Shown here in pieces: positions 11,341 through 24,103 of a DNA stretch of 64,000 nt. The translations under genes were made by a program, and so were the position numbers. Position 1 is the first letter of the stretch; each line of letters begins with the position of its first letter. The notes beneath the pieces are model-generated. The model ran no database searches. It was given only the letters and a program-made list of their open reading frames with translations, and was not told the DNA's origin. Source of the DNA: Poecilobothrus nobilitatus (Eukaryota; Arthropoda; Insecta; Diptera; Dolichopodidae); the NCBI GenBank assembly GCA_947095535.1, contig OX352772.1:314350018-314414017 (forward strand). Direction: 5' to 3'.

Positions 11341-14300
11341 TAATTTTATTTATATTAATTTATTTATTATTTTCAAAAGGTATTTGAGTAATGTGAAGTA
11401 TTTTTGTGGCTTTAGAAATTTTTTTCATTGATTTAAGTTTTTAAAAATATATTTAAGTAATCGAGCTCATAAAAAACTTATAAAAATTGTAACTTAAAAA
11501 AATGTATTTATTTTAATTAGCCTAAAAAAATATGTTTGTTGAACCACAAAAGAATAACGACTAATGAAAGAACATAATTTTTAATTATACATATTATAAT
11601 AATAACAGACACTTTTCAGTGAAAATGTTTATTCACTGCAAATTTAAGTGTTTAGTGTAGTACTAACACTTGATACTTGTAAAAAAAAAGGTTACTACCT
11701 TTCGAACCTATTGCAACTTGCACTAAGTGTTATCTGCAAAAATGATTAAAAAAATTGTAGAAAAACATTTTTGGAAAATGTTAAATGTTAAATGTTTTGT
11801 TTGTTTTTCTTTTTAGTTTTTGAATTAATGAATGAAGTGCCAACTAACCGGCCATAAAAATTTATCTAGACTTTGATCAAATTTAAAGTCTAATTTTCAT
11901 AAACTTTAAAGAGGAAACTTCAAATAAGTTTATTCTTTTTAAACTTTTCTATTGAATTTATTTAATTTTAAAATGTTTTCAATAATTTCGAAAAACTTTA
12001 ATGTTGTTTTTTTAAAAAAAATAAATTTTAGTCTTTTATAATAATTTATAAGACACTTGTTGAATATTTTAGGTTTTATTTTCTTCATGCCAAAATAAAA
12101 AGTATAGAAAAAAAAAAATAACATTATTTTATATTCTATATTTATTTCAAAATCCAACAGGACATACCTATTACAAAAGACTTTAAGTCTTAAATTTTTC
12201 GATTTAATGCCAATTAAATCAATGTCGTTGAAATGAAATCCTTGACTCTATGATACATCATGTAATGTGAATTTTAATCCAAAGTGTCTAAAATAAAATA
12301 AATTTTTTTGTTATAAGAATACTAGAATAGAACAGAAAATAGAATAAATGATTAAAATAAGGAAGAAGTGTACATCTCTTGACTTTTTTTCATATTTATA
12401 TTCTGAAATTTGTAATATATGTACATTGTTAAAATACGCTTAGACTGTAAAATATAAATTTATAAAGTTAAATTAAGATGACTCCAATAGAAAAGTTTTA
12501 TTTAAAAATTTAGAGTATTAAGATAATATTTTGTTAGGTCACTTTGCAGCTACTGTACTATTCTACTTTTTATTAAAATTTTTATAGTTAAGTATAGTAC
12601 AAAAATTATGTGAAGAATTTAATAAAAATATTTGTGTTTTCCGAAGAATAGCTTGTAATGTTATTAGGATTTCTTAATAGTAGCAATGTTTTCTTTAGAA
12701 CATATCATAGGCTACGTAAAAAAGAAACAACAAAGAAAAAAGATTTGGTCCGTGTTGTGAAATCAATTAGTAAAAATTTTCTCATTAGTGTTCTCAAAAG
12801 TTCGGAATTCTAGAGGAAAAAGTTCACATATCTTCTAATATTCATGAACATACCAGTAACATTCTGTCGTTGGTTGCATTAGTGTAGTATGTTAGAAAAC
12901 CATATTTTAATTTATTTTTAGAAAACTGCCATAAAAAATGTTTATCACTATCTTTATATAATTTTTTAAAAAAAAAATCTAGAAATATTTAGATTTAGAC
13001 TCTTATAACTGACGATCAAAGAGTTTCAAAAATTTGGTTAATTCAATAATCTTTAAAAAGTGCTACTTATTCTTTTCTTATGTTATATGGTTTCTATTTT
13101 ATAGATGTAGAAGTAAAACTAAAGATTTTAAGATAATAAAATTTTTAAAGTTCCGTAACTCGATAAATGTTTTTCATGCTATACAAGTTTTTGATTTTAA
13201 ATGGCTTTCTAATGGGTTAATAGGTCATCAAATTAACGTATTTGCTAAAAAATAACATATAACGCAAAATATTAACTCAGTTGATCAAATGATAGGGCAA
13301 AATTTTACCAGGATAAGTTATTTTCGTGCTGTGGAAAGTCTTGAATACCAATAATTTTCATGATTTCAATACTTTCCTTACATAAATTATACGAAAATTT
13401 AAAAATTGGGTAAAACAAAGTTTAAAAAAAAATGTAGCAATAAGTAAAATCGTTATAATATGCCTTTTAAATCGATGCTTTTCAACAAAATAATTGAAAA
13501 ATAAATTCCAATAAGATTGACAACCAAGTGTTAAATTATATATTGAATTGATTTCATGAAAATTCTTTCACGTTTTTCTTCATTGGTTTTCAATTTTTCT
13601 TGCATCTTTTTCTTTTTTTTTTGAATAAAAGATATGCTAGCTTTGCTACATACTGAAGGTATTAAAATTAGAAACAAAGAGATTGCAGAATAAAATGTTA
13701 AATAATAATAAAATTACTAATATAAAAAAGTAAAATATCTACTGCAGAGAGGCTTTACTTTTAAACAATTACAATTACAAATGTTAGTATTGAAAGGACA
13801 ACATTTTTTATAATAATTTTTTATAATATATTATTATTATTATTATATTTTATAATAATAATAAAACGAAAGGACAACGTTTTTATTATTCAACATGGTT
13901 TCGACTAAACGCATTTCTAAACTTAGATCTTGAAAATTGAATCTTAATCTCATACTGTATACAAGGACCACCATTATTTTAGAAGCCACTGTAGCTGCTA
14001 CATTTATTTATGTTTAATTGTATCAATATATATATATAAATATATATATATATGAATAAGTTAGCAATATCCAAATCAATTTCGAATATTAAAAATTGTA
14101 ATTATCTATATTGTGCTATATATTTATGCAATGTCCAGTATTTTTGTAACAGGAAATTCATTGGAATTATAATTTCTAATACGTAAAAAAATCATGAAAT
14201 AAAAGTTACATGGAAAACCAAAAAAAAAAAAACAAACAAACAAAATATAAAACAAATTTACAAATTCTACTACATATGAAAGACGAAGGAATAAAAACAA

Positions 14301-15576
14301 CAAAAAAAATTTAACATATAAAAAATGACTCTTATCAATTGTTATATTCAAGAATTTTAAGATACAACCAAAATTTTGAAGAAAAACAATATAAAAGTTT
14401 AGATCCTTCAGGAAAGGAAGATTTTTTTTTTTCATGTTACAAAATACAAAAGAAAAAAATACCATTTTATCAAATACCAATACATAAAAAAATCGTTTTA
14501 CTAAAGATTATCATAGAATCCGAATCTTTATATTATCTAAAAAAGGAAAAAGATAGAAATGAAAAAAAAAAAAATTTTTTTTCTGTCCTATATTTGAATG
14601 GGGGGGAAAAAAAGGAAAAAAAAAATATTTTAGATTGATAAAGTACTATTCACATTTCATTCAATTTGCATAGCCCTGGCATTGATTTATGGTTTAACGC
14701 GAAGCCAAGAAAAAAAAAAAAAACCTTAAAAAAACAAAAACACACGAGCCAAGCAAATTCTTTGTCTTGGATTCAACTTTTTTTTAGTTTAGTTTGGTTA
14801 ATTTTGGTTCGATTTGCTTTATTTCAGTTTTTGGCTCTTTTTTTTATATCTAAATTTTTTCAATTTTTTTTCAAAATTTAAAAATTCTTATATGTATGTA
14901 TGCTATAAATATAAGAAAATAAAATAAAATTATCAGATTTCTTTTACTATCTTTTAACATTTATATTCATGCATGTAACAAAAGTTTAAAAGCCTTTTCA
15001 AAATTTTAATATTATAAGATTTATATTAAGTGTGTCATTTGTCTGTTTGTTTGACCAAAAGATTATAATACATTAATTTAACTTTTAGTGTACAATCTAG
15101 ATATAATGTGAATAGTGATACTCAGAGACTATTCAATTTCTGCAGTTTTAATGGATTTTTTCCAAGACATGAATAAAAAACGAAGTCAACTTTTCTAGTT
15201 CTTTTCATCAACTTGATCAATTATAGGAAAGCAATCAAATTTTCAAACTTTCTTATCTGTATGCCCTAGCACGTACTTCTAAAGTATTTGCATTGGAAAA
15301 AATGTAATATTTCTGTCCATAGAACAGCTCTACTTCATAGACAGCTTTGATAAATACTGGTTTTTATTAATCAATTTTTAATTCTTAAGGCAAGCTACAA
15401 AAAAGTTCTTCTCGGAAGCAATCTTTGACTTTTCGAGTATCATTTGAGAAATTTCTTTAAGAAGTCAAGGTTGAATACTAGTTTTGAAAAACTGAAATTT
15501 TTATCTTATTAGTAATGTAATAAAATAACTAACATAACCCTACTTGATATGTAACTCGTAATTTCAATTGACAGAA
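11341..15576. other. AT-rich stretch without a supported gene
   Basis: Mostly homopolymer-rich DNA. It includes an (ATT)n-like patch near 13830-13862, a TA run at about 14020-14054, and a G run at 14598-14606. Overlapping open frames at 14124-14881 are low-complexity Lys/Phe translations and are not supported. One more complex island at about 15020-15480 is described separately. Confidence 0.5.
15240..15360 (-). pseudogene. Short protein-like island, unidentified
   Basis: On the minus strand about 34 codons read without a stop as KPVFIKAVYEVELFYGQ, then KYYIFSNANTLEVRARAYR and a stop. The amino-acid mix is balanced, unlike the Lys/Phe/Asn translations around it. After the stop the same region continues as weakly protein-like sequence in shifting frames. 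It has no recognised domain. A decayed transposon or gene fragment is most likely. Confidence 0.25.
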
Positions 15577-15686
15577 TAATTTTATCTTATTTTTATTTTA
15601 GATCATTCATAGGCATGGTCCATCTGTTTAATTTATCTTAATTTTATAAATAAGTCATTCATAGGCATGGTCCATCCGTTTAATTT
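15577..15686. repeat. Imperfect tandem duplication, period 52
   Basis: The word tcattcataggcatggtcc occurs at 15603 and again at 15655, each followed by at(c/c)tgtttaattt-like sequence and preceded by tttatctta. Two units of 52 bp are visible. Confidence 0.8.
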
Positions 15687-16200
15687 CAATTCGCGGGTAG
15701 AAAGCTTTTCAAATAGTTCAATATATGTTGCGTTGGGTTGTTTTGCTTTTCCTTCTTTTATAAATTCGACAGCAATTTTTGGAGGGCTAATAATAAAATA
15801 ATTTATTGTGGAAAAAAGTTGAATGCTTCAAGGTTTAAAATGGCAATACAAAGTGAAGATTTTGTTTCTATGATGATTCTATTATAAATGACGGACGTAC
15901 AAACATAATAAATGCAGTGGCTTAATACAAAAAAAAAAGCCGCAAAATTTAATCCAAAGTTAATAAAATAAATTATTTTAAATATAAGAACTTGTAGGAA
16001 ACATAAAAAGATTCTTGTAAAATATAACAAAAAAGTAGTTAAACGCTTCCATTACATTAAAAGTGTAACGTAACTTTCACGAAATTTTAAGTGTTATCAA
16101 AAGAATGTCTTCCCGCTACAATTTTTAACAATTAATTTTTAGTTGTTCATTGTCCAGCAGTTACTTGCAACTCAACCAATTCATTTTTGTTTTCTGGATA
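15687..16200. other. Stretch with no assigned feature
   Basis: AT-rich sequence of medium complexity, with a possible short inverted pair gtaacgtaac near 16067. No gene or repeat could be supported. Confidence 0.4.
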
Positions 16201-16860
16201 ATAATGTAGAGTGGTGGTTTAATGGTAAATACCATAATGTGAATTGCCGTTATCTCTCTTTCAAAACGACATAAAGTCAACTGACCTTATGTCGTTATGA
16301 AAAAGTGACATAAAATCAATTTTAAAAGCGACATAACATCAACTGACTTTATTTTACTTAAAAAGTGCAAATCGTCACAAAAACAAATTTTACCTTATGT
16401 TGTTTTAATACACATAAAAGTAACATAAAGTTAAGAAGTTTTTAAAATCGAAAAAATGTGATGATTATTTTTATGATAAATGGTAGGTGGTCCCAAAAAA
16501 CAAAAAAACAACAAAATGACTGCTATAAATTGTTGTTCCAAAATCAAAAGTGTTCGAAGTTCCGGATGTTTCAATTTTTCTCAATTTTCTTTCTAGACAT
16601 TTTTTTTAAATTTTTTCGACATTGGATCCTGTTCCTAATTTTTCAAATATTAATGATTTAAAATATAATGAATTAGATATAGGTAGCGTGACAAAATCTT
16701 ATTTTTTCAAATAATAAAAATATAATTTAGTTTACATTATGTCTCTTTGAAAGTGACATAATGGCTATCTAATTTAGTAGACATAATGTCAAATGAAAAG
16801 TGTCATAAGGTAATTTCAATACTAACAAAACTACAAATTTAATTTTATGTCTATTTTTCT
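16200..16860. repeat. Foldback-like region built from GACATAA / TTATGTC words
   Basis: The heptamer-like words gacataa and ttatgtc occur about ten times in both orientations. Examples are gacataaagtcaactgacct near 16269, gacataatggctatc near 16764 and gacataatgtc near 16788. The sequence ttatctctctttcaaaacga near 16249 resembles the reverse complement of 16738-16764 (ttatgtcactttcaaagaga). This suggests a MITE or foldback element about 600 bp long. No clean termini or target duplication were found. Confidence 0.5.
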
Positions 16861-18042
16861 TTTCTTAAAGCTGTCATTAAAAAAAGGCAATTTATTAGAC
16901 GATAATTTTCTTGCAATGATTCTATCATCTATTGTTATATTATATTTGTTACGTTTTGTTTTTTAAAAAAAATTTTTTTTTGAAGCAAAGATTTATGTGT
17001 TATTTTTTCACCTGGACCCTAACAATAAAAAAAAAAGAAAATACAAAAAGAAATATTCAAAAATGAATGAAGAATTTTTCTAAATCTATCTTATTATGTT
17101 TTATATTATATATAGTATATTATTTAAATATAGATATAGTAAAAATATAAGAAAGATAAATTTATCCTCAAAAGCCAACAAAAAAGAAGTAAAACAATAA
17201 AAATGATTCCATTTCAATTCCAAAAACCTCGTAGAGTTTATCGCACCAACAAAAAACCAAACAAAAGAAAACAATAAAATAGAAGAAAGAGATAAAAAAT
17301 CACATTGAATAATTTTTATTTGTCGATTTATTATATTACAAGGTATAGGAGAAAAGTTAAAAATCGAACTGTGGAAAACTATACAAAGTTCGGTGTTAAA
17401 ATCCTGATCAATTTTATAAAACTTATTTCCAATAGTAGTTAAGCCAAATGGTAATAATCATATCTAGTTCTCAATTTACTCGTTCGCTCATTTAAAAGTG
17501 TGTAAATGATAAGCGACTTCAAGACGCCATTGAATTTCGTCAACTAAATTTTCAATTTAAATTTGAAAAAAAAAATAAAAAATCGAAAAATAATGGAAAA
17601 TTTATATATATTAACTTTGATGATTTAATTAAACTGCATTTTTGAATTTGAATGGTGAGGTTGTTAGTAATGAATGTTGAAAATAAATAAGGAGAAATTA
17701 AAAGTATATAGTTTAAAACTGAGAATAACACTAGATTAAAAAAATATGGTTGGAAGCTGTCAAAATGTAAATTTTTTTTCTGTATACTTTAGATTAGTTT
17801 ACGCACCAGACCGCCCCTTTGAAATTTCGCACAAATAAAATTAAAAAAAAAATAATGAACTTTGGAGATGATTCTGATTTCCAACTGAAGTGGTTAATGT
17901 CGTTGTTTCTTTAAATATTGATTCAAAATTTAGATTACTTGTCTTGAGATGCTCTTTTTGAAATATTCTGTCAAGCTTCATTATATCACCATTTATTTAA
18001 AGACAGGATGATATTAAGAGCATACTTTTTGCATATCTTTTT
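16861..18042. other. AT-rich non-coding stretch
   Basis: Homopolymer-rich DNA with no recognisable gene or repeat copy. Confidence 0.5.
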
Positions 18043-18862
18043 ATCACATTTCCGATAAATTTTTGAAAAAATGTGTCTATTAGTTTCACTCTATCCGTCC
18101 GTCCGTCAGTCTGTTTACAAAATTTCTACACCGTTAAAGATAAACAAAAATAATTTTAACCATGGGACGGTCTCATAAAAAAAAATCATGTTGTAGAATA
18201 ACTAACCCATCCATTACGGAGCTACAAACTCTCAAACTTTGAAAAACCTCGTCATTTCAAAAAAACATTTTTTCAAAATTGAAAACGCAATTCGACAGAA
18301 ATATTTTCAACTTTTTAAATCAATAATTATACAATTTTTTTAAATTTAGTATTGAAATTTACTGTTATGTGAAAACCAAATTTTGCATGATTTTTCTACC
18401 TTCATGACTCCGGCACGCTTTTAGATACGGACTTGAAATTTTGAGATAAAAAAGAACTTTTAGAATTAGTTTCCTCAGAAATTTTTGTTTGGACCTCCCC
18501 CTGTTTATGAGCTGCAAAATTGAAAATTTACTAGACACCTGTACACATTTTTCTTCGGCAAAACATAAAAATTAAAGCTCCAGTAATATATTTTTACACG
18601 TGTTACTGGTTTCTTTTAGTTTTATAGGGTTCCGGACTTACAGCCGCTCAAAATTGCGAAAAAGTCCTATTTTCATATTTTTTCTTATTATATTTATATA
18701 TATCTATTTTTTTTCGTTTATTCCCCTGCCACACAAATGTGACAAGGAAATTGCACAGCCTTTCCTTTTCAGGCGTGGATGTAAGTCAGTTTGTCAGAGC
18801 GTCAGTTTGTATTGTCTTTTGGAAATGTGCGCTTTTAAAACCCTTTCGTTTACATTTTGCCT
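18043..18862 (-). mobile_element. Dispersed repeat family C, copy A (inverted)
   Basis: Read on the minus strand this follows the family C order. It has a left end aaggcaaaatgtaaacg followed by agcgcacatttccaaaag, then a block with tgagcggctgtaagtccgg. It continues with the cataacagtaaatttcaat zone, then accgtcccatggttaaa and aacggtgtagaaattttg. The last block is acagactgacggacggacgg with an end resembling ttttggaaatgtga. The start and end carry a short inverted repeat around gcacatttccaaaa. No protein is encoded. An S1 SINE fragment lies inside at about 18715-18785. Confidence 0.75.
18715..18785 (-). mobile_element. SINE S1 fragment nested in repeat copy A
   Basis: The sequence cctgccacacaaatgtgaca and aaattgcacagcctttcctt matches the body of the S1 SINE at 4098-4160. 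The tRNA-like head is missing. It replaces part of family C between the gaaaatagga zone and the acaatacaaactg zone, so it was inserted into that copy and then truncated. Confidence 0.65.
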
Positions 18863-19795
18863 TATTTTTTTAAATTTTAATTTTATACTCTACAAGTCTA
18901 AACGATTCAAGTAAGAGTTATCGCATTTCAAAGTAAGAAAAGGTAAGATGAGGTAAGGCAACGTAAGAGCGAGTAGAGTTATCAAAAGAATATTATTCTA
19001 GAATAGAATGTAAGAAAATATAATATCTGCTATAATATATGTTTTATTTTGCATATTTTAGAATTATACACTTTTTTTTACACTTTACAACATTAACCCC
19101 CAAAACGATTTTTAAAATTACCTCGTAAATAATCGTAAGTATAGAAAATAAAAGAAAAAACATTTTAACGAATTGAATTCCAAATTACATAAGATCTAGA
19201 AAAACTTTATTTTTTTTTTGTTTGTATTTTATTCTTTATATCCTATAATAGAAGTAGCATAATATTGTCTAGAAGTCTTAGATGTCTGACAAAGTTTAAA
19301 GCTTATCAGAAATATTGTGATAAATTGCAACATGTTTAATGCAAAAGAATTTTTTTTTTACTTTTTTTATATAAGACAGATACTAAAAAAATGATTGAAA
19401 TCAAAATAACTTCTATTTTTCACTTTTTTTTAACTCAATTTTTTTATATTTTAATAACAAATCAATTTCTTTTTTTTTTCTTTTAAGAGGAAGCATTATT
19501 CAATTGATATTTCAATGTTTTTGAGGCAAGGTTTAATTTTTAAATGACAAAATTTAATAATATTCAAAGGATTTTGACAGTAGAAGATTACGGAATTGGT
19601 GTTAAAAATGGTGTTCTATATTTCAGTTTAAGTTTTGACGATTGCCTTTCTTTGCAGGAGGATATTGAAAATTTTTTCTCATAGTCCAAATTAAAAGGGA
19701 TTTCATTTAAATATTCAAAAATGCAAACTTATAACCTTCAATAAATTTTTAAAAAATACTATAAAATTAAAGATTCTGAGTCGGGTTAATGAAAT
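18863..19795. other. AT-rich non-coding stretch
   Basis: Contains a short aggtaagatgaggtaaggca patch near 18940-18962 and T-rich runs near 19340-19500. No gene is seen. Confidence 0.5.
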
Positions 19796-19799
19796 AAAG

Positions 19800-20547
19800 G
19801 ATTTGATAATTAATTTAATCCACGCATATAGATTTTATTGTATCTAAAGCGTTTTCCATTCTTGGTCTTTTAAAGTGAAATTTTTAAAAATTTTCAGATC
19901 CATACACTTTTAAATCTTTATACACTTCTCTAGTTCGATCTAATCTCGAATATTCTTCTCTTATTTGGATGCCTTCTTATGCCAAGCATATTAAAAGAAT
20001 TGAATCTATTCAAAAAATAATATGATAAAATTTTGTTTTCGCAATTTCAATTGGCAAAGAAACGTAACAAATTATAAATCTAAATGTGAACTTATTGATA
20101 TTTCAACATTGAAAGCTAGAAGAAATATCGTAGCTATGATATTTTGCTATGATACCTTGTCAGATAAAATAAATTTGTGCCCTCAGATTCTTGGTTGTTT
20201 TAATATATATGCGCCAGTGCGAGATATTCGTGCTCGAAGATTTTTATATCTGCACATAGAACTAACTATGGTTTTCCAGAATTATTAGTAAAGTTTCAAA
20301 AGTTATTTAATAAGTTTTTCTCTGAAATTGATTTTAATGAATCACCAGACGTTATTAAAAGAAAAGTCATCATATTTTTCAATAATTCTTATAGCTTATT
20401 ATTTAATTTAACTAAATGATAAGTTAGAAAATTTTATATATATGTATATATGTAATTAAAATTTTTTTCTATTTTTAATGTTTTCATAAATTTTAGTTTT
20501 TAAGTAAATGTCTGTAAGGGGTTTTTCCCAGTAGATAAATAAATAAG
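19800..20547 (+). pseudogene. CR1/Daphne-type LINE 3' end: reverse-transcriptase C-terminus and 3' UTR
   Basis: In the plus strand, from about 19840 the reading FIVSKAFSILGLLK, two stops, then DPYTFKSLYTSLVRSNLEYS and SLIWMPSYAKHIKRIESIQK matches the 'LY.SLVRS.LEY.S.IW.P.....I.RIE.IQK' block downstream of the reverse-transcriptase catalytic core. After a frame change near 20020 it continues as FCFRNFNW, then CELIDISTLKARR, NIYAPVRDIRARRFLYL and HRTNYGF, which is the usual C-terminal tail. The 3' UTR ends with gtctgtaaggggtttttccc followed by a short (AAAT)n at about 20536-20547. The catalytic FADD box is absent (5'-truncated). At least three stops and two frame changes make it dead. Confidence 0.8.
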
Positions 20548-21660
20548 AGGTAAGTAGAAAATTTTTTTTGAGAGATTTTAATTGCCCCGATTTTTATAGA
20601 TTTAAAGACTGTATTTACTGACTGACTGTAAATCATTTGTATTATTCGAACTAAGTATTTAGAAAGAGGCAAAAACGAATAAGGGACATTTTTGTCTTAA
20701 AATGAATGATTAAAAATTTTTTACTGAACATATCCTGTACCTAATATATAAATTTAAACAAATCATAATTTCTTTTTTAAATATCTTATGATAATATTCA
20801 GAATGTATATTTTTTTTCCTCATAGTATGATTTTTTTTTTATACAATTGAAAGTGAAAATTATTCTTGATTTGATGATTGATTAATGATTGGGGTAAAAA
20901 AATATCCATTCAATTATTTTTTTTTAAAAAAAAAAAGTACTGTTGCTGAAAACTTTTTTTTTAAAAAAATTTTTCTTTGAAATAAATCAATATGTCTAAA
21001 TTAACCGCATCTTAAGGAAGTTGATAGGAGGAAATGAAATTGAATTTTATATTAATAATAGATAAAAAAAAAAAAAGATATCAAATAAAGGAACTATTTA
21101 ATGTACATATATTAATATTTTTTAAGATTAGAGCAAATCACCGAAGGAGACCTTCAAGGATATTTTTTTTTTTTTTTTTTTTTGGATTAAATAGATGTGA
21201 ATATTAATTTAAAATCACTCATGGAAAGGTAACATATAAAAAAAATTAAATTAATTTGAAAAACTTTAATTATTATTAATTTGTTAACTGTTTTCTTAGT
21301 TCGTTCATTATATTAATAAACTTTTGATTGTAACTTATTTTTATATTAATAAATTTAGACAGATGATTCAATTTAATAGCGCGTTCAGTGCAAATTAAGG
21401 TGTATTCTTTAAAAGCTATATTACGGTTTTTAGAGCATAGTTTTTACAGCAATAGGTAAGAATTTTTACATCTTAATATCCCTTTAAATCTCTCAAAATA
21501 CTCGTTATGTAGGGATAGATTTATAATATCTATCTATAATATAATACACAAGATGTTGGCGAGACCTTGGCAACATGTAAAAAAATATATTTTATATCTA
21601 TAATAAAACACTCACACTGAATGTAAACTAAACTGGAAATGATATTTATTTAATAATTTA
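20548..21660. other. AT-rich non-coding stretch
   Basis: Homopolymer-rich DNA with long T runs (for example 21163-21183). A more complex part near 21350-21600 contains no frame and no recognised repeat. Confidence 0.5.
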
Positions 21661-22000
21661 AAATTTTATTACCAGAGACACAAATCTTTGACACAAAGTA
21701 TTATCAAGAGACACAAACCGTTCATTAAAAATATAAATAAATTTAGTACATATTATTACCAGACATCAAATTTTCCACTAGAAGTATTACCAGAGACACA
21801 AACCGTTCATTAAAAGTGAGTACAGTCAAAAAAGGAAAAGTACATACTAAAAAAAAAATTAATTCAGCAAATTTTTAATTTTTAAATTTGACCGCCACGT
21901 CCGTTATGAACTAGTCGCAGCGGTAAATTAAAAATAAATTATTGTTATTAATCTTCTGTTGGCGTTTTCAATCTTTGTTTTGGAAAAAAAAAATTAAAAT
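21661..22000. repeat. Irregular direct repeats around gagacacaaaccgttcatta
   Basis: The block agagacacaaaccgttcatt aaaa occurs at about 21709 and 21791, with a third, diverged copy (accagagacacaaatctttg) at 21671. The flank agtacata...aattcagcaaatttttaa recurs, diverged, at about 22545-22575. It is a decayed repeat cluster of unknown type. Confidence 0.5.
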
Positions 22001-23700
22001 AGGTACTCTTAATAAAATTAAAAGACCTGAAAGTGAAAAGAGCAAAGTTTGTAGTAAGCCTTATATTTATAAGAAAAAAATAATAGGCCAATTTTATTCT
22101 TGATTTTGTTTTCACTATTATAAAAGCTGGTAAAAGCTTCGCAACAGACTTTAAAGTAGTTTTGTTTATTTAGGTTGGAATTTTGATTTTTTAAGCTGAA
22201 TTTTTGATATAACATAAAATATTCGAATTTTTTTTATTAATATAAAATTCGGCAGACTTAGCTAATTATATTTCATAATAGAAATCAGAAACTTACTAAA
22301 TATTATAGAAATGGATATTTTGCTTAAAAAAAAAAGAAAAAAATAACATAGAAAATATCATTTTAGAAGCCTTCTCTCACAATAGATTCATAATTTTGTA
22401 CTAATTTATTATTAGACCATTAAATAAATTAAAAAGCAGTCGAAAACGACCGTCACAAAAAAAAAGACCCCGAAAATTTATGAAATTACATTATCAGAGA
22501 CATGAATCTTTTATTAAATATACCAAAGACCTCTTCCAAAGTACATTTAAATAAAATAAATTCAGCAAATTTTTTTCAAGCAATAAAAAAATAAACGCAA
22601 AAGACTTGAAAGTAGTTTTGGTAATTAAAGTAATTTCGCGGCGAAAACAACTGTTTTTCATCGACATAAAAATTTTTTTTTAAAACTAAAGAAAAATAGA
22701 GAGTCTGGTAAAATTTTAACAAATATTAAAATTATTTCGATTATTGGTATTGTTTTAAATGTAACAAAAAAAAAAAAAATGTCGTAGCGGTTGGTGTTGG
22801 TTGGTTTTTCGCCGGTTTTTATTGTGCACTTTATACATGTGTTTCAAACAATTTTTGAGATATCGGCACGAACTTTTACCGTGAATGTGTTTTTAGCTTG
22901 GACCATTTTTTCTCAATGATTAAAAAACTGTCAAAAATTACCGCCACGAAAAAACGGCGAGAAAAAATTAATAAACTGTACCTAACATTTTTAATTTTAT
23001 GTGTTTAGATTTGTTTTGTGTTTTTTTTCTATTACAAGTAAGTAAGTGATTTCAACATTTTTTTAATGGTGTTGATGTAAAAATGAAATTTTTAGGTAAT
23101 TTATTAAGGGGGTCAGTATGATACCGCAAATGTTTTTGAATCTATAGAAATTGTGCAATTGCACAGGGGATTTTCTAGTATATCATTTAACATACAAGGA
23201 AATTGTTAACAAAATACTTTAATATTATACATATTGTGTCGCTGTCAGTAGTTGATTTTTTAAGTGATGGTTGAGTTTCAGAAAAGAATAAATTCATATG
23301 TCGAGAAAATCTTTTTAAAAGTTCATTTTTATGATTAATATCTTCATTTTAAAGTATAATTACTTTAATAGTAAAACATTTCAAGTTTCGGCTAAAAATA
23401 TTTTTGTTTTTGTATTAACATCGAATTATACTATACAATCCTTCAAAATTATTAAAATTAATATTAGAATATTAGAAAATCGAATGATAAAAAATCTTTG
23501 ACACTCGCATATTAATTAATATGTCTGATGTGATTTCTTAATATTATAACGTTTAAGTCGACTTCTTAGTGTTGTTTCTGGCTCCGTAAATTTACTCCCA
23601 ACGAATTATCCTCCTCAAAATGATATGTATGTAAAACGTATATATAAAACGTTTACATAGATGTCGACTGTGTAAAGAAAATGTAACAGAAAGGATTTAA
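22001..23700. other. Stretch with scattered decayed repeats
   Basis: Position 22485-22700 partly repeats the 21661-22000 block. Position 22780-22990 holds GC-containing words in opposite orientation (tttttcgccggttttt and ccgccacgaaaaaacggcga), hinting at a foldback element, but the order of the words does not match a simple inverted repeat. The palindrome gtgcaattgcac lies near 23152. No coding sequence is supported. Confidence 0.4.
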
Positions 23701-23739
23701 TTCTGTATATAATATCTCCTATGAGGACAAAATAAATTA

Positions 23740-23820
23740 AATAAAATTTATTAGTTCGCCAAAGTTTCGTGCATTTTTTTTCGACTTCCTCAGGGCTCCT
23801 AATAATTGTTATTTACTTTA
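23740..23820 (-). other. Possible Penelope-like 3' tail motif
   Basis: On the minus strand the sequence gagccctgaggaagtcgaaa, then a short A-rich spacer, then tgcacgaaactttggcgaac resembles the CTGANGA...GAAAC motif found near the ends of Penelope-like retroelements, where a hammerhead-type ribozyme fold has been described. Complementary stem sequences are poor here, and no GIY-YIG endonuclease reading was found upstream. The call rests on the motif only. Confidence 0.3.
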
Positions 23821-23921
23821 ATAATCATAATTTATAATTTCATTTTTAACTTAAAGGATTTAAGTTTTTGTTTAAATGTAAAATTTTGCTTTTTATTTTA
23901 ATTTGAATAATTGAATTACGA

Positions 23922-23993
23922 TTTGTGGATTAAATTAATTTAATCAATTATCCGTTATTTGTGGAATAAATTAATTTAATCAATTATCCGTTT
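23922..23993. repeat. Tandem duplication, two 36-bp units
   Basis: The unit tttgtgga(t/a)taaattaatt followed by taatcaattatccgtt occurs twice in direct succession with period 36 and a single visible difference. Confidence 0.85.
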
Positions 23994-24103
23994 TTTAGAA
24001 ATTTTTTAAAAAAATGTTTAAAATTGTTGCAAACCTTTCTGATTAATAATGCTTAAAAAAAACAAATTGAGACCTATTTATCATTTTATTTTGGGATCAT
24101 TAT

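Noticed and set aside
14124..14881. Overlapping open frames of 71-118 codons on both strands
   Set aside because: The DNA is a string of A and T runs. The translations are Lys- or Phe-rich noise and contradict each other in overlap.
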